7,796 nucleotides of DNA from an archaeon (GTDB lineage: Archaea > Asgardarchaeota > Hermodarchaeia > Hermodarchaeales > Hermodarchaeaceae), in the NCBI GenBank assembly GCA_016550415.1, contig JABXGU010000044.1, forward strand, positions 1-7,796. Reading direction: 5' to 3'. Under the pieces are notes generated by a model. It did no database searches. It was not told the origin of the DNA and saw nothing but the letters and a program-made list of their open reading frames with translations. The position numbers and the translations under genes are program-made. The stretch's first letter is position 1; the number at the start of each line of letters is the position of its first letter. Positions 1 through 6,174 of the stretch are shown piece by piece.

Positions 1-456
1 AGGCAGATGATCTAGTAAGGTTTCCAAGGAATTTAGCAGAACCAATCCACTATAATTCCAGAAATCCGGTGGCCATACATGAAACCGCCGACCTTGTTCT
101 TCAGCTATTCCCTCTCGAGCTAATTTCAAATAACTTAGAATGTCGGCTTCAGGATTGAATAAGGCCTGTATTCTAGCCAATAGGTAACTGGCAACCTCCT
201 GTTCCAACATCACTACAGCATCTACATCTTCCCTCTCATGTAGATCCCGCACAGTTTCTTCTGGTGATGAAAAGGATCCAATCAAATCTAACATTGATCC
301 GCGTCTTGTATGAAATGCATTGATTATTTCATTCCCGTGATAGAGAATGTATATGATGCCTTTGTCTATTTTAAAAAATGGCAGCACGGAAATAAGGTTG
401 TTCCATTGAGTGAAGTCTGTATCGATGAACTCGAATTTATCATCAATCCTTTTCAT
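1..456 (-). CDS. Unrecognised protein, 3' end cut by the window edge
   Basis: An open frame of 152 codons runs from ATG at 456 to the left edge with no stop, so the C-terminus is missing. I do not recognise the family. The visible part is soluble, with no signal peptide or clear membrane segment. The N-terminal 50 residues are rich in beta-type hydrophobics (IIYILYHGNEII), and residues 65-125 look helical and charged. A late WPPDFWNYSG stretch (about 128-137) has the aromatic pattern of a packed core or ligand site. The start is well supported: GGAGGT lies 6 nt upstream, and the ATG overlaps the TGA of the upstream glycosidase gene as ATGA, which suggests translational coupling. A role linked to the glycosidase is inferred from this coupling only. 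Confidence 0.72.
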   Translation of the reverse strand, partial: MKRIDDKFEFIDTDFTQWNNLISVLPFFKIDKGIIYILYHGNEIINAFHTRRGSMLDLIGSFSSPEETVRDLHEREDVDAVVMLEQEVASYLLARIQALFNPEADILSYLKLAREGIAEEQGRRFHVWPPDFWNYSGLVLLNSLETLLDHLP

Positions 457-2612
457 CGACTAACCTCCATGATACGTGTGGCAAAAGGCAGTAATTCCAC
501 TTCTTGGGGACCTCGCCCACTCAATTGTTCACCGGTCCAAGCGTCTCTGAGAATTGAACGTTTTGCCACTTGTACTTCCACAGAAAGAGGTTGGTTGGAT
601 GGGTTGGCTAAGAAGATAGCGCGTGGTGCTCTCTTTCCCCAATAAACTTCATCGACAAATGTGGCTCTTAAATCACCGACCGGTTTTATCTCAAGACTTG
701 GAAGCAATTGATTTATTACACTCTCTGCATCGATTGCATCATGCCTATCTGATATCGGTGGAAATGTGATTCTTAGGTAGATGAAGGATCCTCGTCCATG
801 GGGTGCTACCATACCTGCTTCTCGGGTACCAACAAGGACTTTTCCATTTTCAAATCGTATCGGGTCGTGAAAACCGACAAGAGGAGGTATCGTATTGATG
901 GATTTCAGGTCTGTTTCATCAGTAAGGGTTGTGCAGGGTCGCATGTCAGAGCCTAGATAGGGAAGTTCAGGTCCAATGATGGCAGTGCCGCCTTTGTCAA
1001 CATATTCAAGAAGCTTGCGTTGTAATTCATCTGACATGTAATCATATGTGGGCAGAAATATTGTCTTGAAATTTGAGAGGGCAGGGTTATCCATATCAGT
1101 GTCCCCAATTAGGAAGGGGATTTTCGAGCGCGTCAAGCCCCAATAAAGAGCCTCCCAGAAGGCTGGATAGGCTTGTTGTATTGCTTCGCTATACCCAAAA
1201 GTATAGGCGTTTACAAGACATTCTGGGGGAACACCAAGGAGATTCATAAGCCAGTTGGAACGGTCACATAAGGAAACTAATCGTTCATATTCTAAATTGC
1301 GTGAAAGGAGAACAGCCACTGGTCGTTCAAGTGAATAGAACTCAAGATTATCCAAAACTCTAAGTAGTTGCTGCAAAAAGGCGTGACGGCGGTCACTGAG
1401 TTGCCCCTTTCGAGAGATGGGGCTTCCCACCCAGCGATTTCGTTCCACAAGCATATGGATGTTGAATCCACGAAATCCATACATCAAAGCAACAAAGAGG
1501 GCAAATTGCTGGTCTTCCAGATTGAGAGTGGGCCCCCAAGGCCATGTGCCCATACTAGCTTCTCCAATATATGGAAGAGAGCTAATTGCACTCATGTAAA
1601 GGGCTCCGCGCCGAATATCATCATACTTTGTTCTACCCAGATACAGTCCAACTCCTTGTATGTCCAACTCCTTTTCTACTCGTGTTACATTCAACGGAAG
1701 CCTAGGGTACACTGGTCGAATATTATGTTGTGTAATTATACCTCGAATACCTCTAGCCCAAAGGAGACTCGCCAGAACGCTGAGTGATAAACCAATATAA
1801 TATTCTTGAAATTCAATCCAATCAAAATATCGCGGTAAAGCTTCCCGCTCTCTGGTAGCTAGGGCTCTGGGCGGTTCCACTTCAGAGAATCTGCCATACC
1901 GTGTTCGATATGCCCTATTCAATGCTCCAATGGATTCGTATTTCCCAGAGAGAAATTCATGATACCAACCAACTGCTGAAGGAGAATAATCAGCACTGAA
2001 CGCTCCATTCATGAAAATATTCGGAAGCTCATTATCAATCTGGATCCCAATAAGTGGTCCACTGGGTGTTAGGTGACGAACAAGAATAGGGCAGAGTACA
2101 TCAAAATATCGTGTTACCTCATCATAGAATTGTTCATTTGCATAACTAGGCATAGGGAATGGGACAGGCGTAGCAGGAATAATAACCAGTGTTCCTTGCG
2201 CAGACTGTGCTAGAAGATCAATATTCTTCACAATTCGAGAAGGATAACCAAAATGCAAAAGCTCAGCATTAATGGAGGGACCAAGCTGTGCAATTACGTG
2301 AAAACCCTTTTCTTTGCAAAGTGTTAGAAAACCTTCCAAGTCAGTTCTTTCATCAACCTTCCCAAAATCGTATTGACCGATTCCCTTTTCATGCACGTTC
2401 CAAGGCACACTAGTAGAAATAACACGGAACCCAAGTCCCTGTATTCGGTCTAGAAGATTGGACCATTGTCCTCGATCTTCTCGCCAATAATCTATTGACC
2501 CACTATATAGAGGTAAAGGCGTTTCTCCAATACGAAGGCAGTTTTTATCGATTTTTGGCAGAGAATGAATTGGTTCACTAGATTCATCATTGTTGGAAGC
2601 CGACGACTGCAT
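453..2612 (-). CDS. GH35-like clan GH-A glycosidase (beta-galactosidase or exo-beta-glucosaminidase type)
   Basis: A 719-residue retaining glycosidase, expected to remove terminal beta-linked sugars from oligosaccharides. After about 22 low-complexity residues the GH35-like barrel begins (RIGETPLPLYSGSIDYWR, 27-44), with SVPWNVHE at 68-75 and GPSINAE at 111-117. QIDNE (191-195) gives the probable acid/base E195. GEASMGTWPWG (350-360) gives the probable nucleophile E351. The part from about 430 to 615 resembles the glutamine-amidotransferase-like fold found after the barrel in GH42 and archaeal GH35 enzymes (FLPTYDYMSDE, 519-529). A beta-sandwich end follows. There is no signal peptide, so it probably acts in the cytoplasm on imported or internal sugars. 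Archaeal relatives include exo-beta-D-glucosaminidases (GlmA) and beta-galactosidases. The sequence alone does not settle the substrate. The start has only a weak SD, but the ATG precedes all conserved parts. Confidence 0.85.
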   Translation of the reverse strand: MQSSASNNDESSEPIHSLPKIDKNCLRIGETPLPLYSGSIDYWREDRGQWSNLLDRIQGLGFRVISTSVPWNVHEKGIGQYDFGKVDERTDLEGFLTLCKEKGFHVIAQLGPSINAELLHFGYPSRIVKNIDLLAQSAQGTLVIIPATPVPFPMPSYANEQFYDEVTRYFDVLCPILVRHLTPSGPLIGIQIDNELPNIFMNGAFSADYSPSAVGWYHEFLSGKYESIGALNRAYRTRYGRFSEVEPPRALATREREALPRYFDWIEFQEYYIGLSLSVLASLLWARGIRGIITQHNIRPVYPRLPLNVTRVEKELDIQGVGLYLGRTKYDDIRRGALYMSAISSLPYIGEASMGTWPWGPTLNLEDQQFALFVALMYGFRGFNIHMLVERNRWVGSPISRKGQLSDRRHAFLQQLLRVLDNLEFYSLERPVAVLLSRNLEYERLVSLCDRSNWLMNLLGVPPECLVNAYTFGYSEAIQQAYPAFWEALYWGLTRSKIPFLIGDTDMDNPALSNFKTIFLPTYDYMSDELQRKLLEYVDKGGTAIIGPELPYLGSDMRPCTTLTDETDLKSINTIPPLVGFHDPIRFENGKVLVGTREAGMVAPHGRGSFIYLRITFPPISDRHDAIDAESVINQLLPSLEIKPVGDLRATFVDEVYWGKRAPRAIFLANPSNQPLSVEVQVAKRSILRDAWTGEQLSGRGPQEVELLPFATRIMEVSR
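463..468 (-). promoter_or_regulatory. Shine-Dalgarno site of the left-edge gene
   Basis: GGAGGT on the minus strand, 6 nt before the ATG at 456 and inside the last codons of the glycosidase gene. It fixes the start of the next gene and indicates coupled translation. Confidence 0.75.
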
Positions 2613-2653
2613 TATTCCTGTTCACCAAATCCACGCTGGTATCTGCCGGGTAT

Positions 2654-2710
2654 CAATATAGTAAATTCACGGGTAAACACACTTACCCCTATATGTAGAT
2701 ATAATTTCCT
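2654..2710 (-). promoter_or_regulatory. Promoter region of the glycosidase gene (two TATA-like elements)
   Basis: Read on the minus strand, AGGAAATTATATC (2710-2698) looks like a BRE plus TATA box, and TTTACTATATTG (2665-2654) is a second TATA-like element. Starts about 25 nt downstream would give leaders of roughly 64 and 20 nt. Which one is used cannot be told. The inverted repeat at 2671-2688 lies between them. Confidence 0.45.
2671..2688. repeat. Inverted repeat, possible operator
   Basis: GGGTAA, six bases, then TTACCC: a perfect 6-bp inverted repeat between the two TATA-like elements. It would overlap the start point of the upstream promoter and sit just upstream of the second, a typical place for an archaeal repressor site. 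The regulator is unknown. Arms of this size can also occur by chance. Confidence 0.4.
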
Positions 2711-2772
2711 CCACAGCCTTTAATCTAGTAAGGTTCACTAAATTAGGCTAGCTTGCCCAATGGAAGCTACTC

Positions 2773-3210
2773 CTAATCAGAAAAATCAAGCTTCTCAATT
2801 GGCGTAGGAAGCAGGTCGCCAGGTTTCAAATATTCAATCTGCAACGGTTGAATTCGAAGAAGAGTATACTCTGGATGGTCAGGCGAATCCCAAAACTCGC
2901 TAAAAAAGGATACAGTCTTTGCAGCTCGTGCACGTTGTTCCGGATTTTTCTCAATGGTTACTTGTGCCGTAAATCGAACATAACCAGTGCCTTTATCGTG
3001 TTTTACGAGTGTAACAATTTCCACTTTATCATGTTTCTGAATCTGTGCAACCTTGGCATCCTTTGTACCTGTCAAAACAAAAAGGTCACCTTCCAGTTCA
3101 ACCATTGTCACCGGTCGAACACGTGGCTGTCTGCCATCAAATGTAGCCAAGAATATAGTCGTCTCACCACTAAGTACCTCTGATACAGAAGGAACAGTAT
3201 TTTTTGTCAT
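2773..3210 (-). CDS. PPOX-like FMN split-barrel protein
   Basis: A 145-residue protein of the pyridoxamine 5'-phosphate oxidase-like superfamily, small beta-barrel dimers that bind FMN (some relatives bind F420 or heme). The barrel is visible as IFLATFDGRQPRVRPVTMV (19-37), where the PRVRPV segment is typical of the flavin site. EGDLFVLTGTKDAKVAQIQ (40-58) follows, whose T/K residues usually contact the flavin phosphate. A third strand lies at KVEIVTLV, and GYVRFTAQVTIE follows. It is much shorter than true PdxH, so vitamin B6 synthesis is unlikely. A general flavin reductase or oxidoreductase role is the family-level guess. A longer reading starts at 3234, but GGAGGT at 3217-3222 sits 6 nt before the ATG at 3210 (3 nt before the adjacent ATG at 3213), so one of these two is the start. 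Its ATG shares one base with the stop of the upstream peptidase gene (TGATG). Confidence 0.85.
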   Translation of the reverse strand: MTKNTVPSVSEVLSGETTIFLATFDGRQPRVRPVTMVELEGDLFVLTGTKDAKVAQIQKHDKVEIVTLVKHDKGTGYVRFTAQVTIEKNPEQRARAAKTVSFFSEFWDSPDHPEYTLLRIQPLQIEYLKPGDLLPTPIEKLDFSD

Positions 3211-4295
3211 CATTTTACCTCCTCGTGTTTCCAAGTCTGTACAAAACCATGAACAAGATCAACAGTCGCAGCAAGATCACTTATTTTCAATAGTGAAATC
3301 GAGGAGTGAATATACCGACAAGGTACAGAAACTACGCCTGCTGGGACACCACCCCGTGTAACAGCAATTGATCCTGCATCTGTTCCACCACCAAGTGGCT
3401 GTTTCAATTGCCAGTTAATCTTCCGCTCATTAGCTGTTTGCTCTAGAGTTTCTACAACTCGTTGATGCGCAACAACTGAGCGATCTGCCACCGTGACAGC
3501 TGGGCCCTCACCTAGTTGTGTTGGAGATTGGTGGCGGGGAATACTTGGCAAATCTCCAGCTGATGTGCATTCTATTGCGAGAGCCACATCTGGTTCCAAT
3601 GTATAAGCCCCTGTTCTGGCTCCACGCCCACCAACTTCCTCTGCAACAGCGAAGTTGAAAACTACAGTTGCAGGTTGTTCCTTATCTTCTGCAAGACGAC
3701 GGAGCACTTCAATCAACACTGTGCAGCCACCCCGATCATCAAACGCTTTGCCGCTAAATACATCTTCAGAGAATTTGAGAAAGGGTTGCCAGACTGTTAA
3801 TGGTGTACCCACCCTAATCCCGCGTTCTTCTGCTTCCTTCCTTGTTGTTACACCAATATCAACGAATAAATCATCAAGTGGGATTACACTTTCACGTTGC
3901 TTTGCTGTAGTCAAATGTGGTGGGATGGCTCCAATAACTCCAAATAATCGTTGCATTTCTTTCTTTCTACGTATTTGAAGAGCAACACGATGCCCTGGTA
4001 ATATTCGTGGATCCCATCCTCCAATAGGTGCAATACGTAGGAACCCTTGGTCATCGACATGTCTGACAAGGAAACCGATTTCGTCGATATGGGCATCCAA
4101 AAGGATTCGCGGGTGTTTACTATCACCTTTACGAATGGCAAGGAGATTACCAATCGGATCAACCCAGCATTTATCCACTAGATTCTCAATCTCTTGGTGA
4201 ATAAGATTACGTGGTTCATCCTCAAAACCAGAAATGCCGATGGCTTCTGAGAGACGTTGCAAAGTCATAACAAGTGAGTTAGTCGTCATATTCAT
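3210..4295 (-). CDS. M42 family metallo-aminopeptidase (TET type)
   Basis: A 361-residue dinuclear metal aminopeptidase of the family forming 12-subunit tetrahedral (TET) particles in the archaeal cytosol, where they trim peptides released by the proteasome. The full ligand set is visible: H69 and D71 in LLDAHIDEIG, bridging D186 in KAFDDRGG, catalytic base E219 and ligand E220 in AVAEEVGGRGA, E242 in AIECTSAGD, and H330 in YIHSS. E242 stands where the Pyrococcus TET2 enzyme has Asp, a conservative change. GGGTDAGSI (302-310) and the insert GVIGAIPPHL (119-128) are family hallmarks. Length is normal. ATGs at 4295 and 4289 are both possible starts. Neither has a Shine-Dalgarno site, but a TATA-like box lies 19 and 25 nt upstream respectively, which suggests a leaderless mRNA. 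It is first in a unit with the PPOX-like gene. Substrate preference cannot be read from sequence. Confidence 0.93.
   Translation of the reverse strand: MNMTTNSLVMTLQRLSEAIGISGFEDEPRNLIHQEIENLVDKCWVDPIGNLLAIRKGDSKHPRILLDAHIDEIGFLVRHVDDQGFLRIAPIGGWDPRILPGHRVALQIRRKKEMQRLFGVIGAIPPHLTTAKQRESVIPLDDLFVDIGVTTRKEAEERGIRVGTPLTVWQPFLKFSEDVFSGKAFDDRGGCTVLIEVLRRLAEDKEQPATVVFNFAVAEEVGGRGARTGAYTLEPDVALAIECTSAGDLPSIPRHQSPTQLGEGPAVTVADRSVVAHQRVVETLEQTANERKINWQLKQPLGGGTDAGSIAVTRGGVPAGVVSVPCRYIHSSISLLKISDLAATVDLVHGFVQTWKHEEVK
3217..3222 (-). promoter_or_regulatory. Shine-Dalgarno site deciding the PPOX-like start
   Basis: GGAGGT on the minus strand lies within the last codons of the peptidase gene. Spacing is 6 nt to the ATG at 3210 and 3 nt to the ATG at 3213, which argues against the in-frame ATG at 3234 further upstream. 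Confidence 0.75.
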
Positions 4296-4308
4296 TCGCT
4301 CTATCTTG

Positions 4309-4318
4309 CTTATACAAC
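4309..4318 (-). promoter_or_regulatory. TATA-like box of the M42 peptidase gene
   Basis: GTTGTATAAG on the minus strand. The T of TATAAG is 19 nt before the ATG at 4295 and 25 nt before the ATG at 4289. Transcription would therefore begin at or next to the start codon, giving a leaderless message. This fits the absence of a Shine-Dalgarno site. Confidence 0.5.
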
Positions 4319-4403
4319 CCCTTGTCCAGAGAATGCTTATCAGATTTAAGGCTAATGCTGTATTCCTAGACCGTGCTAAACTCCTTTAACTAAAACAAAT
4401 TGG

Positions 4404-4416
4404 AAAATTCAATTTT
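4404..4416. repeat. AT-rich palindrome in the divergent intergenic region
   Basis: AAAATT, C, AATTTT: a perfect 6-bp inverted repeat with a one-base centre, about midway between the divergent peptidase and longin-protein genes. It could be a binding site or simply reflect AT-rich DNA. The rest of the 224-bp gap holds the two promoters. Confidence 0.25.
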
Positions 4417-4470
4417 ATCCTTCGGACTTATCAAAAAAAGGAAACTTTTAATTGCAAAGTTGCCCACCCG

Positions 4471-4480
4471 CTTATAATTA
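4471..4480 (+). promoter_or_regulatory. TATA box of the longin-protein gene
   Basis: CTTATAATTA lies 40-49 nt before the TTG start codon. A transcript starting about 25 nt downstream would have a leader of roughly 20 nt containing the Shine-Dalgarno-like GAGGGT. Confidence 0.5.
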
Positions 4481-4503
4481 CATTCCACCCTGCACGGCTG
4501 GAA

Positions 4504-4509
4504 GAGGGT
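4504..4509 (+). promoter_or_regulatory. Shine-Dalgarno-like site supporting a TTG start
   Basis: GAGGGT lies 10 nt before the TTG at 4520. No in-frame ATG occurs before the conserved part of the protein, so this site is the main evidence for the TTG start. Confidence 0.5.
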
Positions 4510-4519
4510 TGAACAGTCA

Positions 4520-5611
4520 TTGACTTTACATTCAATTTTCATCTTCCTAAAATCTGGTGAAAATCTCATATCAGTAACCTCTCCAGTTGTGCGATTAGAT
4601 CAAACCCTTCTCACAGGACTACTGACCGCAGTACGAGAATTTGGCTATGAAGCCATAGATGAAGAAATAAGAACAATTGGTGCTGGAGCATACCGCTTCC
4701 ACTATGATGTCTTTGGCGACCTAATCACAGTTGGACTCGCAGATGGCAATGCTGATGAATTAGAGGTTCAAGCAGTACTTCACGGTCTCAATGTCCTATT
4801 CTTTAACCAATTCGAAAAATTACTCAAGAATTGGGATGGCAGTTCAAAACCATTTCAAGCTTTTCTACCCATAATTCATGAAGCTCTCCGAGCACACAAT
4901 GAGCGATCCCAAGTATCTCTTCGCCGAATGACATCCACAGAATTCCTACTCAAAACCCTTGAATCAACTCTAGATAATGTCATTCTTAATCTTCTCGTTG
5001 GTGGAGCAATCATAATGTTAGGTGGTTCTGAGATAGTAAAACAGGTAAGTGAGGCACTTGATCAAATCCTCCCATTCACTGTTCCCAATATGCTAGGTAT
5101 CTCTGATCTAGAAACAGCACAAGATATTCTAGCTAGCAGAGCAAAACAACGGCGAAAACACCCAACACTACTAGGCGTCACTGAAACCGTCTATCGAAGG
5201 CTAACCATTCCCAAATATATTGAATACAATCTCTTCCTCAATCTTTCACATGATCCACCTGTTTGTTCAAAGCCACACCTTCAACCAAACATGAGTATAG
5301 CAAAGCGTGCTTTAGCAGCTAGCAATGATTCCCAACTCCAAGCAAAGCTTCTTGAGCTTCAACTTGAATTACTTCGTGCCCAATTGAATAGTTTCATGAA
5401 GTTCAGACAGAATGTTCAAGGAGTTCCCTATCAGGTGTTTAAGGGTCTACTTCATTATGACTCAGAACGATATAGCTTGCTGGAATATCTCTCCCGTGAA
5501 TCCATTTTGTTTTCTCTCAATGAAGAAGAGGAGGCCACTGTATCCGCCCAAGAATCTGTATCCTCTGGAGATCGGGTAGGTTCGTCAAAAGCATCTGAGA
5601 AAAGTGATTGA
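4520..5611 (+). CDS. Longin-domain protein with a DENN-like second domain
   Basis: A 363-residue protein. Residues 4-125 read as a longin-like domain: opening strand and turn SIFIFLKSGENLIS, helix with LLTGLLTAVREFGYEA (30-45), strands at YRFHYDVFGDLITVGLADG (58-76), and a closing helix with LFFNQFEKLLKNW. Residues 140-200 contain ILNLLVGGAIIMLGG, then VKQVSEALDQILPF. This resembles the helix-strand-helix and ALxxLLPF pattern of the cDENN core, which follows a longin-fold domain in DENN proteins and in folliculin-type proteins. The hydrophobic stretch 151-168 could otherwise be mistaken for a membrane helix. A helix-rich part follows (258-297), then an acidic Ser-rich tail (334-363), probably disordered. 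Longin proteins act with small Ras-like GTPases in eukaryotes and are common in Asgard archaea. A GTPase-regulating role is an inference. The start codon is TTG, read from domain position and a 10-nt-spaced GAGGGT. The coding strand is unusually C-rich. Confidence 0.8.
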   Translation: MTLHSIFIFLKSGENLISVTSPVVRLDQTLLTGLLTAVREFGYEAIDEEIRTIGAGAYRFHYDVFGDLITVGLADGNADELEVQAVLHGLNVLFFNQFEKLLKNWDGSSKPFQAFLPIIHEALRAHNERSQVSLRRMTSTEFLLKTLESTLDNVILNLLVGGAIIMLGGSEIVKQVSEALDQILPFTVPNMLGISDLETAQDILASRAKQRRKHPTLLGVTETVYRRLTIPKYIEYNLFLNLSHDPPVCSKPHLQPNMSIAKRALAASNDSQLQAKLLELQLELLRAQLNSFMKFRQNVQGVPYQVFKGLLHYDSERYSLLEYLSRESILFSLNEEEEATVSAQESVSSGDRVGSSKASEKSD

Positions 5612-5619
5612 GGGGCTTC

Positions 5620-5639
5620 CTAGTACTAGTTCCTTTTTT
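5620..5639 (+). terminator. Probable terminator of the longin-protein gene
   Basis: The perfect palindrome CTAGTACTAG (5620-5629) begins 9 nt after the stop codon and is followed by TTCC and six T residues (5634-5639). The T-tract is the normal archaeal termination signal. The palindrome has no loop and may not matter. Confidence 0.45.
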
Positions 5640-5777
5640 AGTTAGGATGTAAGCACAAAAATCTCTTCTCTAAGAAGTTGGCTTATATTTTTGAATATTT
5701 ATTAGTGTAAATGCTTTAGGGTTTTTAAGGCTCATTTAACGATATAATGAACGATTTAATTTTCTTTTTATTGTTTT

Positions 5778-5798
5778 AAGGGTTTTTAGCCCTTTTTT
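5778..5798 (+). terminator. Hairpin with T-tract
   Basis: AAGGG pairs with CCCTT across a 7-base loop (TTTTTAG), and the run of six T residues continues to 5798. It could be a second terminator or a transcription barrier before the ATPase cluster. The stem is only 5 bp. Confidence 0.35.
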
Positions 5799-5942
5799 CG
5801 AAATTTAATAATAACAGAACTCTTTTTCTGCAGTAGTGATTCATTTCTTTTGATTAGATTTTCGATATTCTGAATGCTTTTTCTCGGGTATTAGATGCAA
5901 TCGGAAGCTTTATTTAGGAAAAAATGAGACACAATGAATAAC

Positions 5943-5962
5943 AGTGAAACTTAGTGAAAGTT
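5943..5962 (+). repeat. Tandem 10-bp repeat just upstream of the small-gene cluster
   Basis: AGTGAAACTT is followed directly by AGTGAAAGTT, identical at nine of ten positions. The pair ends 8 nt before the ATG at 5971. One-turn spacing would place two protein contacts on the same face of DNA, so an operator is conceivable. Chance is also possible. Confidence 0.3.
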
Positions 5963-5970
5963 GATGAACT

Positions 5971-6174
5971 ATGCGAGACCGGAAACTCTCGAAAAACGGG
6001 AGAGCTCAACCGGAAGATATTGACAAACTTCAAGCGCCAAGCATTGAGGAGCAACTGAAATCTGCAATGCCATTAGTGACTGCTACATTACGTGTTCGCA
6101 TAGCCCGTACTATTGCACAGCTTCGTGAAGACTCGCTTCTTGCTAAGCAAAGTGGGGAGGTGGCTCATGCTTGA
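5971..6174 (+). CDS. Small unrecognised helical protein, first gene of the ATPase cluster
   Basis: A 67-residue basic-to-neutral protein of no family I recognise. The N-terminus (RDRKLSKNGRAQPEDIDK) is charged and probably flexible. Residues 24-60 should form one or two amphipathic helices (IEEQLKSAMPLVTATLRVRIARTIAQLRED), a shape often seen in adaptor or oligomerising peptides. The ATG at 5971 is the first in frame, because a stop lies at 5965-5967. No strong Shine-Dalgarno site precedes it, so it may be read from a short leader. Its TGA overlaps the TTG start of the next gene, which supports it being real and translated with that gene. Function is unknown. Confidence 0.55.
   Translation: MRDRKLSKNGRAQPEDIDKLQAPSIEEQLKSAMPLVTATLRVRIARTIAQLREDSLLAKQSGEVAHA
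6156..6161 (+). promoter_or_regulatory. Shine-Dalgarno site deciding the TTG start at 6171
   Basis: GGAGGT, within GGGGAGGT, lies 9 nt before the TTG at 6171. The nearby ATG at 6167 is in another frame and meets a stop after three codons, so the strong site must serve the TTG. Confidence 0.65.

Larger units (their letters stand above)
5612..5970. other. AT-rich intergenic region with T-tracts and short repeats
   Basis: This 359-bp stretch has no credible gene on either strand. It holds the terminator after the longin gene, a small hairpin CTTCT-CTA-AGAAG (5665-5677) followed by T-rich sequence, two copies of AGGGTTTTTA (5718-5727 and 5779-5788), a second hairpin with a T-tract (5778-5798), a TTTATT element near 5907-5918 that may be the promoter of the downstream genes, and a tandem 10-mer next to the first start codon. 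G/C strand composition changes sign across it. A replication-origin-like role is possible but unproven. Confidence 0.5.

Noticed and set aside
310..645. Plus-strand open frame of 111 codons
   Set aside because: It lies opposite the left-edge gene and the glycosidase end, which have clear coupling and family features. It shows no recognisable protein pattern.
1368..1787. Plus-strand open frame of 139 codons inside the glycosidase gene
   Set aside because: Antisense to conserved barrel sequence including the nucleophile region. Its product looks random, with many Ser, His and Cys.
10..2735. 13-bp direct repeat ATCTAGTAAGGTT at 10-22 and 2723-2735
   Set aside because: About one match of this length is expected by chance in a window this size, and one copy lies inside a coding region.
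3211..3234. Upstream ATG (3234) as the start of the PPOX-like gene
   Set aside because: It would extend the overlap into the peptidase gene, while GGAGGT sits ideally for the ATGs at 3210 and 3213.
2848..3361. Two plus-strand open frames opposite the PPOX-like and M42 genes
   Set aside because: Antisense shadows of well-supported families, with no start signals of note.
4671..5037. Membrane protein call for the longin-domain protein from its hydrophobic stretch at residues 151-168
   Set aside because: The stretch contains helix- and strand-breaking glycines and fits a buried strand of a DENN-like core. There is no second hydrophobic segment or signal peptide.
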